64,000 nucleotides of DNA from Hepsetus odoe (lineage: Eukaryota; Chordata; Actinopteri; Characiformes; Hepsetidae): contig CM029368.1 of NCBI GenBank assembly GCA_017165825.1, forward strand, positions 25,837,172 through 25,901,171. The letters are read 5' to 3'. The notes under the pieces are model-generated. The model did not search any database. It was not told the DNA's origin and saw only the letters and a program-made list of their open reading frames with translations. The position numbers and the translations under genes are program-made. Below, in pieces: positions 34,851 through 48,559 of this stretch. Position 1 is the first letter of the stretch. Each line of letters starts with the position of its first letter.

Positions 34851-36799
34851 TCCTTACTGTTGCCTTATTTGGCTCTTTTTTCTGGACTGAATCATTTTTT
34901 CACGACCAGTGTCTTTTATAATTCATGATATTCGTTTACTCCGTGGAAATAACCTGTAAAATTGCATGTGCGTCTGCTTGATCTCCTGCAAGGGCGTTTT
35001 TCTGTGCCTGATTTGAATGCATTGGGCTCCTTCACAGCAGCTCTGCCTGCTTAATCTATTAATATGCAAATGCATTTGTCCTGCTTTGTGCATTGTGTCT
35101 TGATCAGACTGTTAAAGATGATGTATATCTGACTTATTTATGCATATTTATCTGTAAACCTGTGCATCCAGTATTGGAGGTTCCCAGTGGCTGAACTTGT
35201 TGAATGTATTCTTTAAAATGAGCATCCTGATCTATCCCTCATTTATAATGACTACTGCATGTAGTCCCGCATTGAGCATCCCTGACAAAACTGAGCAGGG
35301 GTGGATGGAGACGGAGGATGACAGAGCAGGGCGGATCCTTCATTGTGGCTGGGAACCACGGTCCTCCTATGAAATCCCATTCTGGATAAACTGCCCCCAA
35401 AAAGCAGCATAACCCCATTTATGGTGGGTCAGTGGTAGAGGCTGGAGAGAACTTTTTTTTTTTCCTCGCCCCTGCCTCCATTCTCCATCCTTTGGGGTCT
35501 TTTGTTCTGGGAGGCCACTCATTCATCCAAAGGGGGACTGAGTTCATCACCCGGATTGCTCGCCCACTTTCGAGACCGGGGTGCAATCCCGTTTCACTTT
35601 TTCTTCAGTCCTGTTCGTCTTGGGTGCTGATCTTTTTTTTGTCCTGATCTTTTGTCAGGGCCTTATTCCAGGCCACCGTCAGTGGGATACGCAGACAGAC
35701 TGTCTGTCTGGTGTCTCCGTCCCCACAATGGCAGCTCTCCTCTCCGTATGGAGTCCTGCAGAGCCACATTCAAGCGGGGCGATTACAGCTGGCCAGGGCA
35801 GGTCAATATTTTGGCCATGATCCAGCACCAGATATCGATGCCTTCCCAGATAAACTGGGCCCCAGGGCGATTCATGTGATCGGCTTTGTGGCGACAGGCT
35901 GGACGGAAGGTAATGCCGCTGGAGAGCCTGCTGAGCGCTTGTGTGGCAAAGTTTATACTGTATCCCTGACCTACCAGCGCGTCCTCCTTATCGCTTGTGT
36001 AATCGCGGTTCAAAAGGGCAGAACGACACCTGTGGTCCATCACTCCTAAAGGCCACAATGGTCTGCATGCACATTTTCAGCTTCTGCCGTGTGGTGTGCT
36101 CGTTTGTGTGGCTGTGAAGATGAGGGATGCCCTTTAAATTGTCATCAGTTTTCAGCCTACTTAGATCATATCATAATGGCAGGTATCGCCAAAGGACAAA
36201 TTTTCAAAGCGCAGTTGTGGTGAAAGAGGACATCCAGGTGTGAAAGAGGAAGAGGCAGAAGACGGGAAGAAATGGAGATGGGGACCCCTTATAGGAGCAG
36301 GTGAAAAAAGATGAAGAAGAATCATGTATCTGAGGTTTGTACCTCTGGTTCAAAGCAGAATAATGGAGCAGAGGGGGTGAAAATCCCCAACTGACCCGTA
36401 CCCGAAAGTCTTACAGCTGAACTGACCCACACCTGAACTCTCCGCTGTCAGAGATGGATTATCACACCCAGTATTAAAGCCTTACAGAGTTACTGAGCGC
36501 TTCATTCGATAGGCTGTTTTACACAGCCACAGTTCATCATCAGCATATTTTTAATAATGTCACATCGTAATATTTAGAGAACACCCTCCACTTATCTTCT
36601 GTTTTCCTTGCTGTGCTCCACTTCCTCTTGATTCTGCTGCTAGAAATGCTCAAGAGAGAGGAAACGAAAGTGTATGAAGTCCCATATTTTATCAGCCTCT
36701 AGTACCGACTGTGAATTTTATAAACGTGCATGGAGTCAAAGCTCACTTAATGCTTTGAATGCAGCCAAATATCAATAATTTGCCTCACAATCTGAAATC

Positions 36800-36970
36800 A
36801 GGCCCCAGGGTCGGCAGGTTGTTGGTTCCAGTCCCAGATCAGTAGGTTGAGGTACCATTGTACCGCCCCCATCACTGCTTCCCGGTTGCTGGATAAGTCT
36901 GCCCCCTGCTGCATGTGTGTGTGTGTGTGTGAAAAAGAGTATCACAATGGCAAATAGTCACTTTCACTTC
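36800..36970 (+). mobile_element. tRNA-derived SINE (family A), degraded
   Basis: CCCAGATCAGTAGGTTGAGG, TACCGCCCCCATCACTGCTT and AAATAGTCACTTTCACTTCA match the family; the head is lost. Confidence 0.7.
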
Positions 36971-37285
36971 ACATCTTTGGAAAGCTTGAGCCCGGAATGA
37001 AAGGTTATAATAAAGGGGCGTTTAACCCGTTTCTGATTGGCTCAGTGGTGCGATTCACTGTAGGTGCTTTTACTTTAACCCCTGCGGTGTCATTGATTTG
37101 TCCTCTGCTCTGTCTTATCCCGGGACGGTCTATCGACCTCAATATCTGAGCTTATATTTACCCGCAAACAAAAGACATAAAATGACATCTGGTCCTCCGG
37201 TGAGCGCTTCACGTGATCTTGATTAAAAATATCGATTTGGGTGCTAATCTGGGCTCGGGCTGCCATCGGACATGAAAGTAGGGTG

Positions 37286-37441
37286 GTGAAAGTGAAAGGG
37301 ACTATTTGTCATTGTGAAACGCGACTAAACGTAATGCAGCCTGTGGGCGGCCATATCCAGCACACAGGGAGCAGCGATGAGGACGGTACCTTGATCAAGG
37401 GTACCTGGGGCTTAGTCTCTAAACACAAGACCACCGCTGTC
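37286..37441 (-). mobile_element. tRNA-derived SINE (family A), internally deleted
   Basis: GTGAAAGTGAAAGGGACTAT at left, GGTACCTTGATCAAGGGTAC in the middle, GACCACCGCTGTCAC at right. The B-box segment is missing. Confidence 0.75.
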
Positions 37442-38049
37442 ACCATCCCTGGAGATCCAACCACAGCCTTCCCCACCTGATTAACTTGTTCAGACAGCCT
37501 TGATTGGCTGGATTGGTGTTAGGTAATGAGGTCAGGTGTGCTAAATACAGGTTGGAACTAAACTCTACAGGAAAGCAGATCTTCAGGAGGAGGATCATGC
37601 AAGCTCCTTTAACCTGAGACCTGCCGTCTGCGGATCTGTCACGCACAGGCAGAGATGTTTCCTCAGTAACATCTTCCCTGCTCAACGTGAGAGACGGCTC
37701 GTCGTGCATGTTGTTTTAAACAGTGTGATGAATGTCAGGCTTCACTGTTGGGATGCACAGATCATGAATTTTTATGGCCTTTTTTATTCAGCCCAATTAG
37801 CCCGAGGTGATTTTTATTAGCCCTGCTTTAACTCGAAGCTCACGCTGTGTTGGATAATGAGCCCACAAGGACATTTCCAGTCACAAGACGATGGGACTGT
37901 TTTCTCATTAAGAGGCCGAACTGGCCTTTTTAAAATAACATCGATTAAATAAAGCGACTTCCTGTGTAGTCATGTTTCATTGTGCATAATGGCACAGGTG
38001 TAGTTCCGGTGTGTCCACCTGCTACGTATTTGATTGGTTTGGACAGATT

Positions 38050-38255
38050 TGAAGTGAAAGTGAAAGTGACCATTGGTCATTGTGAATACACAGCACATAG
38101 TGAAATGCATCGTCACATTGTCAGTGGGCAGTATATCCAGCACCGGGGAGCAGTGATGGGGACAGTACCTTGCTCAAGGGTACCTCAGGTCAGCCTGCTC
38201 ATCTGCGATGCGATCCTGGGGCCTAGTGCCTAAACTCTAGACCACTGCTACCCTC
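38050..38255 (-). mobile_element. tRNA-derived SINE (family A)
   Basis: GAAGTGAAAGTGAAAGTGAC tail, GTACCTTGCTCAAGGGTACC module and TAGACCACTGCTACCC head in reverse. Confidence 0.82.
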
Positions 38256-39313
38256 TAAATATATATTTAAAAAAACACTTTATATTTTTTATTCTTAACA
38301 TTTAAGGATTCATATTAATTACAAAAAGATACAAAATAAAGCTGTAAATGTGTAGCTTTTTTGCCCAATTCTGGTAGTGACAAGAATGTTATTCGAATGT
38401 TTTTCCCTTACTTAGCCTGCTGTTATTATGCTGACATTTACCCTTAAAACAAAGCTACGTCGGGTAGTTTTGTGCAGCTGCCCAGATACATGCCAGTGAA
38501 ATTACTCTAATGCACAGTGACCCGTTCGTTGTGGATTGTCAGAAGAAGTGCCGGCAAGGACGTGGGGTGCTGACCCCATTTTCATATTCTCGGTGTATGT
38601 AACCCATTACTAAAGGTCATGGTGGATGTTTCTCGCCCCCTAGCAGTGTAGGACGAGTTCTTGTGCCATCTTTACCATCTTGTTTCAGCGAATTCGTGAC
38701 CCACTTTACAGCGCCTCGCCTCCCTAACACCCAAGCCCGCAGGCCATTTGGGTTCAGGCCTACGCCGCTACAAATTACCCACGTGTCACATCATGACGAG
38801 TAGTTGCCGTGGAAGCCTGGAGAATGTTGGAATGACTCAGCCCTGTCCCGGGCCCGCTGCGATTGGACAGCGTGGCCATCCGTCTTCCTTATTCCCAGAA
38901 TAATTACTACAGGGACTGAATGACCTCACAAATGCCACAAGCGGCCCCATTTATAATCATCTAAGCTGGCATCGGAGTCTGCAGTCGTACGATTATCTGG
39001 ACCACAACTGTCACTGATATTCTCAGGGTGACCGCTCTGTGGCTCCCAGTGTTTACCCGAGATGGACGTGCCAGAAGTGCTGTGGTTTTCCTGCTGCAAG
39101 AGTGCTTGTGCTTGCTTTTTCAAGATAACGCTTGATGCTGTGCTGGCTTTGGTGTGCTCCGTTGCTGCTCTTCAGATTTCACCATGGATGAGGGCAGTTT
39201 TCAGCCACAACCGTTGCCTCTGGGGATTGGACCCAGTGAAGCGTCGTTAGCGCGGTTGGTAGCCCGGCTGTTTCATAATGAGCTTGATTCTCACATGGGG
39301 CAGTTGTACTTTT

Positions 39314-39570
39314 GCGGGGCAGCGGGGCCTAATGTTTAGGCCTCAGGATCAGAAGGTGGTGCGTTCGAATCCCAGACTGGTAGGTCATTCTGTGATCAAG
39401 GTACCGCCTCCAACACCGCTTCCTGGGCGGCGGTTGTATGACTGCCCCCTACTGCATGTTGTATGTGGGTTAAATACAGAGAAATAGTTTTGCTGTGTGT
39501 GACTGCGTGGTGTGCCATGGGATCGCGATGGCAAATAGTCTCTTTCACTTCGCTTTCACTTTGTTCGGAC
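39314..39570 (+). mobile_element. tRNA-derived SINE (family A)
   Basis: GGGGCAGCGGGGCCTAATG head, GTGCGTTCGAATCCCAGAC B box and a CTTTCACTTCGCTTTCACTT tail. Confidence 0.82.
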
Positions 39571-42500
39571 AGGCTTCAGCGGCCTGCTACTAAGCCTCTC
39601 TAAACCTGGTGTTCCTCTTCACCAATTCCAGGAGTCCCATGTGTGATTAGGTTCTGGACCAGGCTGTAATGTCCTCATCGATTTCGGTTAGGCAACACTC
39701 AGCGTCCGTCCCACTCGCCTCTCTGTGAATGGAGCCGGGGGGCTTGTGCTCTCACTTGGCACAGTCGTTCGATTTACAGTATAGACAGCCAGTGCAGTCA
39801 CATGCAGGGCGCACTTTTAATCTCCACAGCACATGGGCTGTCCGAGCGGCTGACCACAAACAAATCTATCGTGCAAATTAGGGATGTGCTGCATATCAGT
39901 CGTGAATCACTGCAGTGCTGATATGGCGGAAGTCTGCAGTACCCAAATGAGCTCCTATCAAATCATTCTTTTTATCTTGTGCTGCGAGAGTCTTGACCAA
40001 TCCCAGAGCTTGTGTAGGAGGTTTAAGTGGAAGTTAGATACACTTGATTTAGCAGCATTAAAATGAGAGATGCCTGACGATACTGATGTCATATCATTGT
40101 GGTCAGATATTTGCTTGAACAAACTGACTTTTAGGTCTGGGCTGATATTTCAGACCCATGTCGAATTGGGTTTATGGGAAAGAGTAGAATTCGTGAGGTG
40201 CTGGACTACCGTTTGGTTTTTTACTTTTTATTTAGAATTTTTTTTTTAAGATTATGGAAGTAAATGTGTTAAGAAGTACAGTATATGTAAATTACATGCA
40301 AGTGATCTATTGTCACCCATCGATCTATTGTAACTGCTTCTTAATCCCACTAGTGCGTCCTTAATTATAATCATTGTGGCAGACTGGAGACCGAATTCCA
40401 GGCACATGAAGGATAGTTTTGGCCGTTGTGGTAGTTGCAGTGGTTGCACCACTCTAGCACCACTTGGCTTGCCCAGTGTTACTGGATAATGGAATTATTT
40501 TCATACTGCTGGATCAATGCTTAAAAAACGATATAAATATGTATATAATAGTAATAATAAATTGCTTTAGCCCATATGTGTTCTGAAAAGAAGCTAATAA
40601 ACCATTACTAATTTCTAATTTCAGCTCCTGCTGGTTTGGGTGTCCTCTCTCTCCATGATGTGCTACTTTTTTACTTTTTTGGGTACCGTTTTGCTTTTAT
40701 TCCAGTGCTACGGTATTTAAATTTGTGCTGTGACCCTTTCTGGCACCTGTGTACACCACCCTGAATCATCACACCATCATTTATGTTCATATTGTACACA
40801 AATGAATGAATGCAGAACCAGAGATCAGGGTAAAGGCAATTTACCGCCAGGTAACAAGTAGAAATACAGAAATGGTCCAAACTGTGAGGCATTTAGTCTC
40901 ACTTTTCGGGAGGATGGGAGGACACCCACATTTTTTGGTCTGTTGTCTTTATGAAAAGATGGCTCCTTGGATGGACCTTCTTTCATGTGACAGTGGACGT
41001 GATCTGTTAACATGGCCCACAGTTTTGATGGAAGGGAGCTGGCAAATTTTTTTTTCTGTCAGTGTGGCAGCTGACTCAGCTGCCCGCTGTTGCCCTTGGT
41101 GTCCATTGGTTCACAGTGTGTTGAATCTTGGAGGGGTCCATCTGGACAGTGCAACTCACCTCTTGGCAGAAGGATGGATAATCCTCTTATAGGTAGAGTT
41201 CCTGCATTGTTTCTGTGTGTGAGGGGCATGTTTGCTGTTTGGTGCAGATGTTATCTCCAGCCCTAGCGGTGTGGGCTATTGATCGGAACCCACCAGCTGC
41301 TCCTGATCGGCACTTATCTAATTTGCCCTTCCTCCAGCAGGACCCCTTTCAGTGCAAGTATAATGATAATGGTTTCTCTTCAGGTTACAAATGATACTGG
41401 AGACTTCCTCTACACCCCCAAGCTCTTCTTGATGGGACAGAGGGGGATAACCAGTGTCAGTGGGGTTAGCCCAAACATGTCCCACTAATGCACTGGTGAG
41501 GGTCTCCAGATATGAAGTCACCCATGTGGTTTCCCTGCGCAGTCAGTCCCGTCCACAACGCTGCCTTTGTGACTGCTCTCTCCGGACCCCTCCGGCAGAC
41601 CGGACCTCATCAAAAACGTGTTTGTTGTGGACTCTCTTGCCGTGATGACTGGTGTTGGTGGCTTTGTGGAGTTTATTTGTTTCCTAACGTACACTAGGCC
41701 TCTTTTCCCTCCCTCTCTTTCTCTCAATCACTCACTCTCACTCTCCCTCCCCATGGGTTGGAGGACGGTCAGGCCGATCGTGCAGGATTAGCATCAGGCT
41801 TTGTCCAGGGTTAACGAGCCCTGTCGTGTGTTAATCTCTCTTCCCCCCAGGGGACCAAACCTCCCGAGGCCGACGGCCATGATGATTCATGCCAGCAGGG
41901 TGGTGGGACCTGCGCCTTTGCTGGAGCGGGTGGGATGAGGCGAGGCTGAAGGGGGAGGCCAGCTGACCACTGCCCACATAGCAAGTCATGGGTCAGCAGG
42001 GGTGGGATTTTTTTGGTATATTTGCTCATTCTGCTCAGAGAAGGCAGATCATTCCCACTGGATCCACTTTGGGAGATGTAAATTTTTTCTCCTCCTCTGT
42101 ACTTTTTATTTGTAGTGTTTTCTGTCCCGGTGAGACATTAATTATTAGTTTATCAAAAATGATTACTATTATATTTCAGAATAATGATTTGTTTAATTTT
42201 TATTCGTATCTCTGGTCAACTTGGTTGTAAATTTGGGATGTCCCCCCTGAGTACTTTTTGTGTCTGTTCTCCTTAAAATTCTACATCTTAACGTTTTTCG
42301 TCACAACGAGTTTGAAAAAAATCTCCCAGAATCGGGCTGCTTTATTCTTTATTTCCGCTAAGGAACTGGAGAAGGTTCCAGAAATCTCATGCAAATCTTC
42401 CTTACAGTGGGAGGATTACCTCGCTGCCACTTGGACGGCGCCCAGGTGACCGCCACACAAGCTGTTGGCCTACCAGCCAAGTAAACAACAAAAGGTACAT

Positions 42501-44439
42501 CCTCATTCCCCGCTCGGGCCTACTTCACTCTGAATGCCCTTGGCTTTGCCCCAGCGATTAGGTTTTGTTTTCTGACTTCCCCTCTGAGGGTAGTGGCCTC
42601 AAAAGAGGTTTGTTATGGCCTGACGTCACCACCTGTGCGAGCCTCGCATCTCCTTCCTCTCCTCTCCTCCTCCACATGTATTCTGGGAAGACTCTGGCAG
42701 AGTCCAGTGAGCTTTGTTCACAGCAGTTTGTTTGTATGCGGAGCCAAGGCGGCTTCCTGACCTTCTGGCTGAGGGCGTCCTGGGAATGCGTTAGCCACGA
42801 TTGCGATCTCGAGCGAGGGAAGCCGCTCGACTTTTGTAAACATGGACGTCAGCATGCGTCTTCTGAGTGTCAGTTCGGTGGTTCAGAAAGTTTACAATGC
42901 GACACAGTTTGAGGCAGTTTAAGCCAGTTCATATGATAGTAACCTTTTTTCATTGCTAGCTGAGCCATCACGAATGACTTTTATAGTGTAAATAAATGTA
43001 TTCACTGATGATTCATATCATTTGAATGACAAACCGGTCACGATGAATACGTGTTGGCCAGATTCTCCTCAAGGCGCTCAGGGTACTTTTCCATGCATCA
43101 CTGAAAGAGAGGAAACCCACACCAGCAGGAGCTCACCGAGGCATCTTTCTTGTAATTAAACCGAACAGTGTAAATTGCATTTGCGTGGTTCCTTTTTGGG
43201 CTACGTTAGTCAAAACGTTTCCAAAAGAACCTTTTTTGGCTGAACAGTTGCTCAGTGTCGGTCCTACAGATAGCAGCGGTGATAAGTTGTATAAGTCGCT
43301 TGTGTTGGGATGGGCTAATGGGCTTTGTCTCTGAGCCCTGTGCCATATAAAGACCCCAGTCACAGCAGTGCTAAACACAGCACGCCTGGCGGGCGATCGA
43401 GCCTGCGAATAGAGAGAGCGCGAGAGAGAGAGAACACTGTACTCCAGTCTCTCCACATAGATGCCTTACAGAGACAGCCAAAGCACAGGAATAGCATTAT
43501 GTAATCTCGGTGTTATGGGTGCAAACAACCGTTGGGCAGTTCATGTGGTCGAGAGAGGCTATTTGATTTCTAGAAAGACGGCTCTGTTTGAAAGCCCCAG
43601 GCCTGAAGCTTCATGTGCTTGCCATATGCAAGCTTGTGCCAGGGTTTATTTATGGGAGCATTGGTTACTGATCAGAGTTTGGTGTAAGACTAGTATCTCC
43701 GCACTGCTTCGGAGACTTTAAGGCTGAGAGGTGATTGGGGAGTTGATTCATTTGGCACTTGGGACGCCTGATCTACGTAAGACCCTGGACTGGAGAGTCT
43801 TACCGTTCAGAGCCAGCGGTTCTTGTAAATTGTTTAACTTTGTTAACTCAAGCGCCCACTGTTTTGCTCTTCCTTGATTATATTAGCACCATCCTGCTGA
43901 GCCTGGGTTTTCATTGTTTCGGGGTCCCATTAGATGCCCTCAGGGTTTGTGTTTGTATTTGCTTGTTTTTATGGGGTGTAATTCTTCACCCCCTGCCATT
44001 CGCAGGCACCGTGCCAGTGCATGGCACCTTGGTCGGGGAAGTGACGCTTTTCTCAGCCGTTGGGAGGGTCTGAATTGAGCACTGTTGTTTGGGACTGGGA
44101 ATAGGGGGGATGAAAGGGGACATGGGTAGAGAGGGCTCCTGCAGAAGAGGGGAGATGTTGGATAGAGATACAGCTTTGTCCCAGTCTGACAGTTTGAGAT
44201 TGGCCACGGTTGGCCCGGCCTCCGCAGTGCATTAGCGAGGCAGGCTTGATCTCAGCAAAATGCCAAGCGGTGATAAATGGCTGGTGATTACCGGGTCAGA
44301 AGCCACTAACAGCCTCTCTTCCAGCCAAACCAGAGTGTTTGGACGAGATAGCACTGCTCCGAAACCAAAACCTGTAAGTGCGTCCATAGAAATAGGGCGA
44401 AAGGTGGAGAAACATCTTCAGTTCCGTTCTTTGAATTGT

Positions 44440-44565
44440 GGGAAACCCACCCAGGGACAGGGAGGACATGCACACTCCTCAAAGAAAGAACCCAGGCTGT
44501 CCTGGCTGGGAATAGAACCCAGGACCTCCTTGCTGTGGTGGTGCTAAGATCTGCACTATCCTCAA
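44440..44565 (-). mobile_element. Mermaid/DANA-type SINE 5' part
   Basis: GGGAAACCCACCCAGGGACA, CATGCACACTCC and GGGAATAGAACCCAGGACCT are the reversed head/middle modules. Confidence 0.7.
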
Positions 44566-45570
44566 TAAGCCTTTCCTTTTTGAGTTATTAAATCGATGGA
44601 CATTTTATTGTTGCAAATTCAATGTTGCTAGGATAGTTTGCATTTGCACCAGAGAGGGTGACCGATTTCATTTCTTAGTTTAAAAAACACATTCAGACTC
44701 AAATCTGTTGGGGTCGTTTCTTCACACATTTCTTGCTCTGTTAAAGCGGTACCAGATTTTCACATGGACTATTGAGATACTGGGAATTTTTTCGCCATCT
44801 TTTCCTCTTCACTGCCACCCTGAACAGTTCTTCCATTGATTTAGAGAAAGCCCTGTGGGGGGACGTGCAGCCCAAAGCCCTGAACATGCTGCGTGCTGAG
44901 ATTGGCTCGTCCATCTACAGCGAATTCTTCAGAAATGCTGTTGGTGCTGCCTAACAATTTAGGTCCCAGCAGCGTGTTTCCTTCTGTGATGAGCTGCCGG
45001 TCCAGCGCTGGGATGGCACTCGTCCCTCGTCTTCCTGCTGGGTCTCGGTTGTCTTAGTGGTGATGCAAAGACGAGTTCACGCTAGCTTCTCATGCAGGGC
45101 ACTCCATGGCACAATAAGCTGCCGGGGGAAGCACTTATGCATGCGTACACTTCATCGGGCCGTGCGTGCGCTCAGATAAAGAGGGCAATTGCCTTTAAAA
45201 TATGCTGATGACCTGATTAGACAGAGCAGAGGGACGCAGGGGGACCCAGGGGGCTGAGTCTAGACGAGAGAAAAGACCCGCTTTGTTGGAGGCCACCCAA
45301 AAACATGTGCAATGTCAGAATGTATGCAGTGTAGGTGGCACACACACACACACAGTGGTTGTTTGTGTTGCAGGGCGTTTTGTAAGATGAGAGCACCTTC
45401 CCCAACTGTTGGTGAAATCATTCGCTCCACCAGGCATCTGCTGGCGGATCTTGTTTGGGAGAAGGGCGAGGCTTCATGGGTAGGACGTACCAACGGTCTC
45501 GAACTGAGGGTTCCTGGAATGTCCCATGCAGCTGTAAATGTGATCCCTTACATGCTGCCCCTGATTCAGT

Positions 45571-45900
45571 GCAGTCAAAAGTTTGGACACACCAATAGAA
45601 AGTTTTTCATTTCATTGTTTTGCAAACCCCACATCAGAGAAAAGACAGGACAGTTTGGGGGAAAACTGGGAATTTTTACATTTCGTTTGACTTTTATTTC
45701 ATTAAAGACAGCAAGAGCCCCTGATATTTCATTTTTTTGTCTGGAAACCTTTTTTAATTTGTTATTAGGCATCCATTCCTGCAACAGGGGCAATTTAGGG
45801 GCAATCTAATTATTACTATGAGGGAAACAAAATGTAAAGACTATGTTTGCATTTATGATTGTCGTTATGATTTGGTACAAAAGTAGTGTCCAAAATTTCT
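45571..45900. mobile_element. MITE-like element
   Basis: CAGTCAAAAGTTTGGACACA at the left is a common terminal sequence of short fish transposons; the right end carries TACAAAAGTAGTGTCCAAAA. The inverted match is partial. Confidence 0.4.
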
Positions 45901-46109
45901 TACAAGGTTTAAACAATGGAAATTTGCAAGGGATTTCACTTTTTCTGCCGTAACTACGCATAAAATCATTTAAAGATTTAAGGAACACCCCTGATCTCCG
46001 ATCCCTCCAAGTGCACTGCATCAAGAACCATCACTCGTCAGTAGCTGACCCACATGGGAATGGGATGAGTTTGGTAAGACCTTGTCAGGATCTACAATAA
46101 GGAGTCTTC

Positions 46110-46345
46110 CTCTTCTTCTTTCGGCTGCTCCCATTTAGGTGTCTCCACGGCGGATCTTCTGTCTCCATTTCTTCATGTCCTCTGCATCTTCCTCCTTAAC
46201 ACCATCCCCACGTATGCTTTCTCTCACCACGTCCATAAACCTCTTTGTCCTTCCTCTTCTCCTCTTTCCTGGCAGCTCCATCCTCAACATCGTTCACCTA
46301 ATACTCATCGTCTCTCCTCTGGACACGTCCAACACAGTCTCACTT
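46110..46345 (-). mobile_element. Decayed non-LTR retrotransposon tail, second copy
   Basis: CTCCATCCTCAACATCGTTC and CCTCTGGACACGTCC match the 8480-8880 element; the frame is broken. Confidence 0.65.
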
Positions 46346-46399
46346 CTCTCACTTTGTGTTCATGGAGTAACAATCACAAATGCTGCTTAAAAACGTATT

Positions 46400-46900
46400 T
46401 TGTGCCAAATAGAAGCCTTAAGTTAACCATATCCAGAAGTGGATTCGACTTCTCTGGGCTCAAATGAGATGGACCGTCCCACGTGGATTTTGTTGTGATG
46501 AATCAGTCTTCCAGATGTTTTATGGAAGAAACGGATGAAGTGTGTATTGCTCCAAGTTGTCCTGTTGCTGTTTGACTTTGGAGAATGAGCTCAAGATGCT
46601 TCCTCCTCTCAGAAAGGATGTACAGATTGTTGCTATATTTAAATGGACACTGCAGACTTCTGACCTTTTTATCCTCTTTGGGATTTATGTGAAGCGGAAG
46701 TCGTCCCTTTCTCCCAGATTACCTTGGTTAGTGGGATCATTGATGGCAGCAGGCCATCAGGTTCAGCATGTCCAAGACCAGGCTCATCACTGTACCCAAG
46801 AAAAAGGCGGTTTTGGCTTTTCCTCTTCAAGATCTGCTGGTTGGTGATGAAAATGAAAGACTGTCCCCTGGAGATCATGTGGTTTTCATTTTAAAGTTCA
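46400..46900. repeat. Probable dispersed repeat between two LINE tails
   Basis: Segments such as GATGAATCAGTCTTCCAGAT and CAGCATGTCCAAGACCAGGC resemble interspersed fish repeats I have seen elsewhere. Class unknown; a repeat library search would settle it. Confidence 0.35.
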
Positions 46901-46949
46901 TGTGAGGAGCAAATTCTCATAATGAGCCTGATACTGTTTATTTTCGTCT

Positions 46950-47205
46950 TCTTCTTCCTCTTCTTTCAGCTGCTCCTGTTCAGGTGTTTCCACAGTGGAT
47001 AACCTGTCTCCATTTCTTCCTGTCCTCTGCATCTTATTCTTTCACACCTGCAGGTCCTTTCTCACCACATCCATAATCCTCCTCTTTGTCCTTCCTCTTT
47101 CCTGAAAGCTCCGTCTTCAGCATCCTTCTCCTGATATACTCCTTGTCTCCTCTGGGCATGTCCAAGCCAGTCCAGTCTCGCTTCTCTGACTTGGCTATAA
47201 ATACA
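46950..47205 (-). mobile_element. Decayed non-LTR retrotransposon tail, third copy
   Basis: CTGATATACTCCTTGTCTCC and TCCAAGCCAGTCCAGTCTCG match the other two copies in the same orientation. Confidence 0.65.
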
Positions 47206-47599
47206 ACTGGATCATGTTTTAAAGTGGAACAGTCATTTTTGCTGAGAAGACAATTAAGACAAATTTGATTAGTTGTAATTGTCTGCGAATATATGATTCA
47301 TTTCAATTACATATAAACGTTTGGCAGCTTTCGCTTCTAAAGAAGTGACCTCTGGTTAATGGTACATTTGAAATTTGTTTTACTGTTTGTGTATTTTCTG
47401 AAAGTGCGTAAGGCAGATGAACATGTTGGATATCTGACGCAAGGAGATTGTTCTTCTTTATCTGATGATGTTTAAACATGTCCAAAGTGAAAGCCAAGAA
47501 ATCCAGAGTGTTGTTTTCACTGAGACCTTGTTTACAGAAAGTCTGAATGCTCACAAAGCAGTAAATCGAAGGCTAGACACCAGCTGGAAATGAACATTT

Positions 47600-47631
47600 T
47601 ATATATATGTGTATATATATATATATATATC
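47600..47631. repeat. (TA)n microsatellite
   Basis: ATATATATGTGTATATATAT run. Confidence 0.9.
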
Positions 47632-48059
47632 TCCAGTCAATTTGTTGGAGGGTTTGAAGGTTGCATTAGTCACCCCTCAGCTGTGGACTGGAGAAACAGA
47701 GTCATGCTTCAGCCCTGTCACTTGCTGTGAGTGTGTGATTTATAATTCTGGCACAGCGAGAGCTCATCCACGCCACCATCTTTCCACCAAAGCCAGGGCT
47801 GAGAGGAGGAGGAGAAAAGCGCCACTGCTGGAGGACTTTACATTAACTCCTTCTGTAGTCTTTTACCAGGATGTCAAGGCTTTGATGTTGATGACATTAG
47901 TAGGGACACATCAGTATCCACCTGGGTTAGCATTACAGACAGATTTAACATTATTTCTAATAATTTAAAAAGAAAGACAACAATGGTCCGCATATTCCTT
48001 GCTTAAGCAGAAATAACGATACCAAAAAGGACTCTGGTAAAAAGTACAGTTTCAAATAC

Positions 48060-48220
48060 TCAGTATGAGTGGAAAATGTACAGGAATGTACTGAGAGTAT
48101 AAAGTAAAAAGTACAGGAATGTACTGAGAGTGTAAAGAAAAAAGTACAGGAATGTACTGAGAGTATAAAGTAAAAAGTACAGGAATGTACTCAGAGTATA
48201 AAGTAAAAGTACAGGAAGAA
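48060..48220. repeat. 33-bp minisatellite, ~4.5 copies
   Basis: Unit GTACAGGAATGTACTGAGAG then TATAAAGTAAAAA, with small indels. Confidence 0.93.
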
Positions 48221-48341
48221 GAGTTGAAGAGAGTCAGTGATGCTTTCTAACAATTCTCTGGAATTGTGGGAATTTGAACGTGTTGAACAATGTTTCCAGT
48301 TCTTCATTAACGTGGAGCAGAGTCTTGACATGGTTTATGAT

Positions 48342-48559
48342 GAGGAGCATTGGCCTAGTGGTTAGGGAGTGGGCTTGGAAGGCCTTCCCAGACCAGTAGG
48401 TTGCCCTGAGATAGCCTTGAACAAGGTGTTGTTCCCATCACTGCTTCCTGGGTGCAGGACATGGCTGCCAACTGCTGCATGGGTGAAATACAGAGAACAC
48501 ATTTCACTGAGTGCTGTGCTGTGTGACAAATAGTCACTTTCACTTCACTTTCACTTCAT
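48342..48559 (+). mobile_element. tRNA-derived SINE (family A), B box deleted
   Basis: ATTGGCCTAGTGGTTAGGGA head and AGTCACTTTCACTTCACTTT tail; the segment between CAGGA and CCAGACCAGTAGG is shortened, so the internal promoter is broken. Confidence 0.8.

Noticed and set aside
42621..42628. Perfect CRE (TGACGTCA) as a regulatory site
   Set aside because: An 8-bp palindrome is expected about once by chance in a window this size, and no nearby start site is established.
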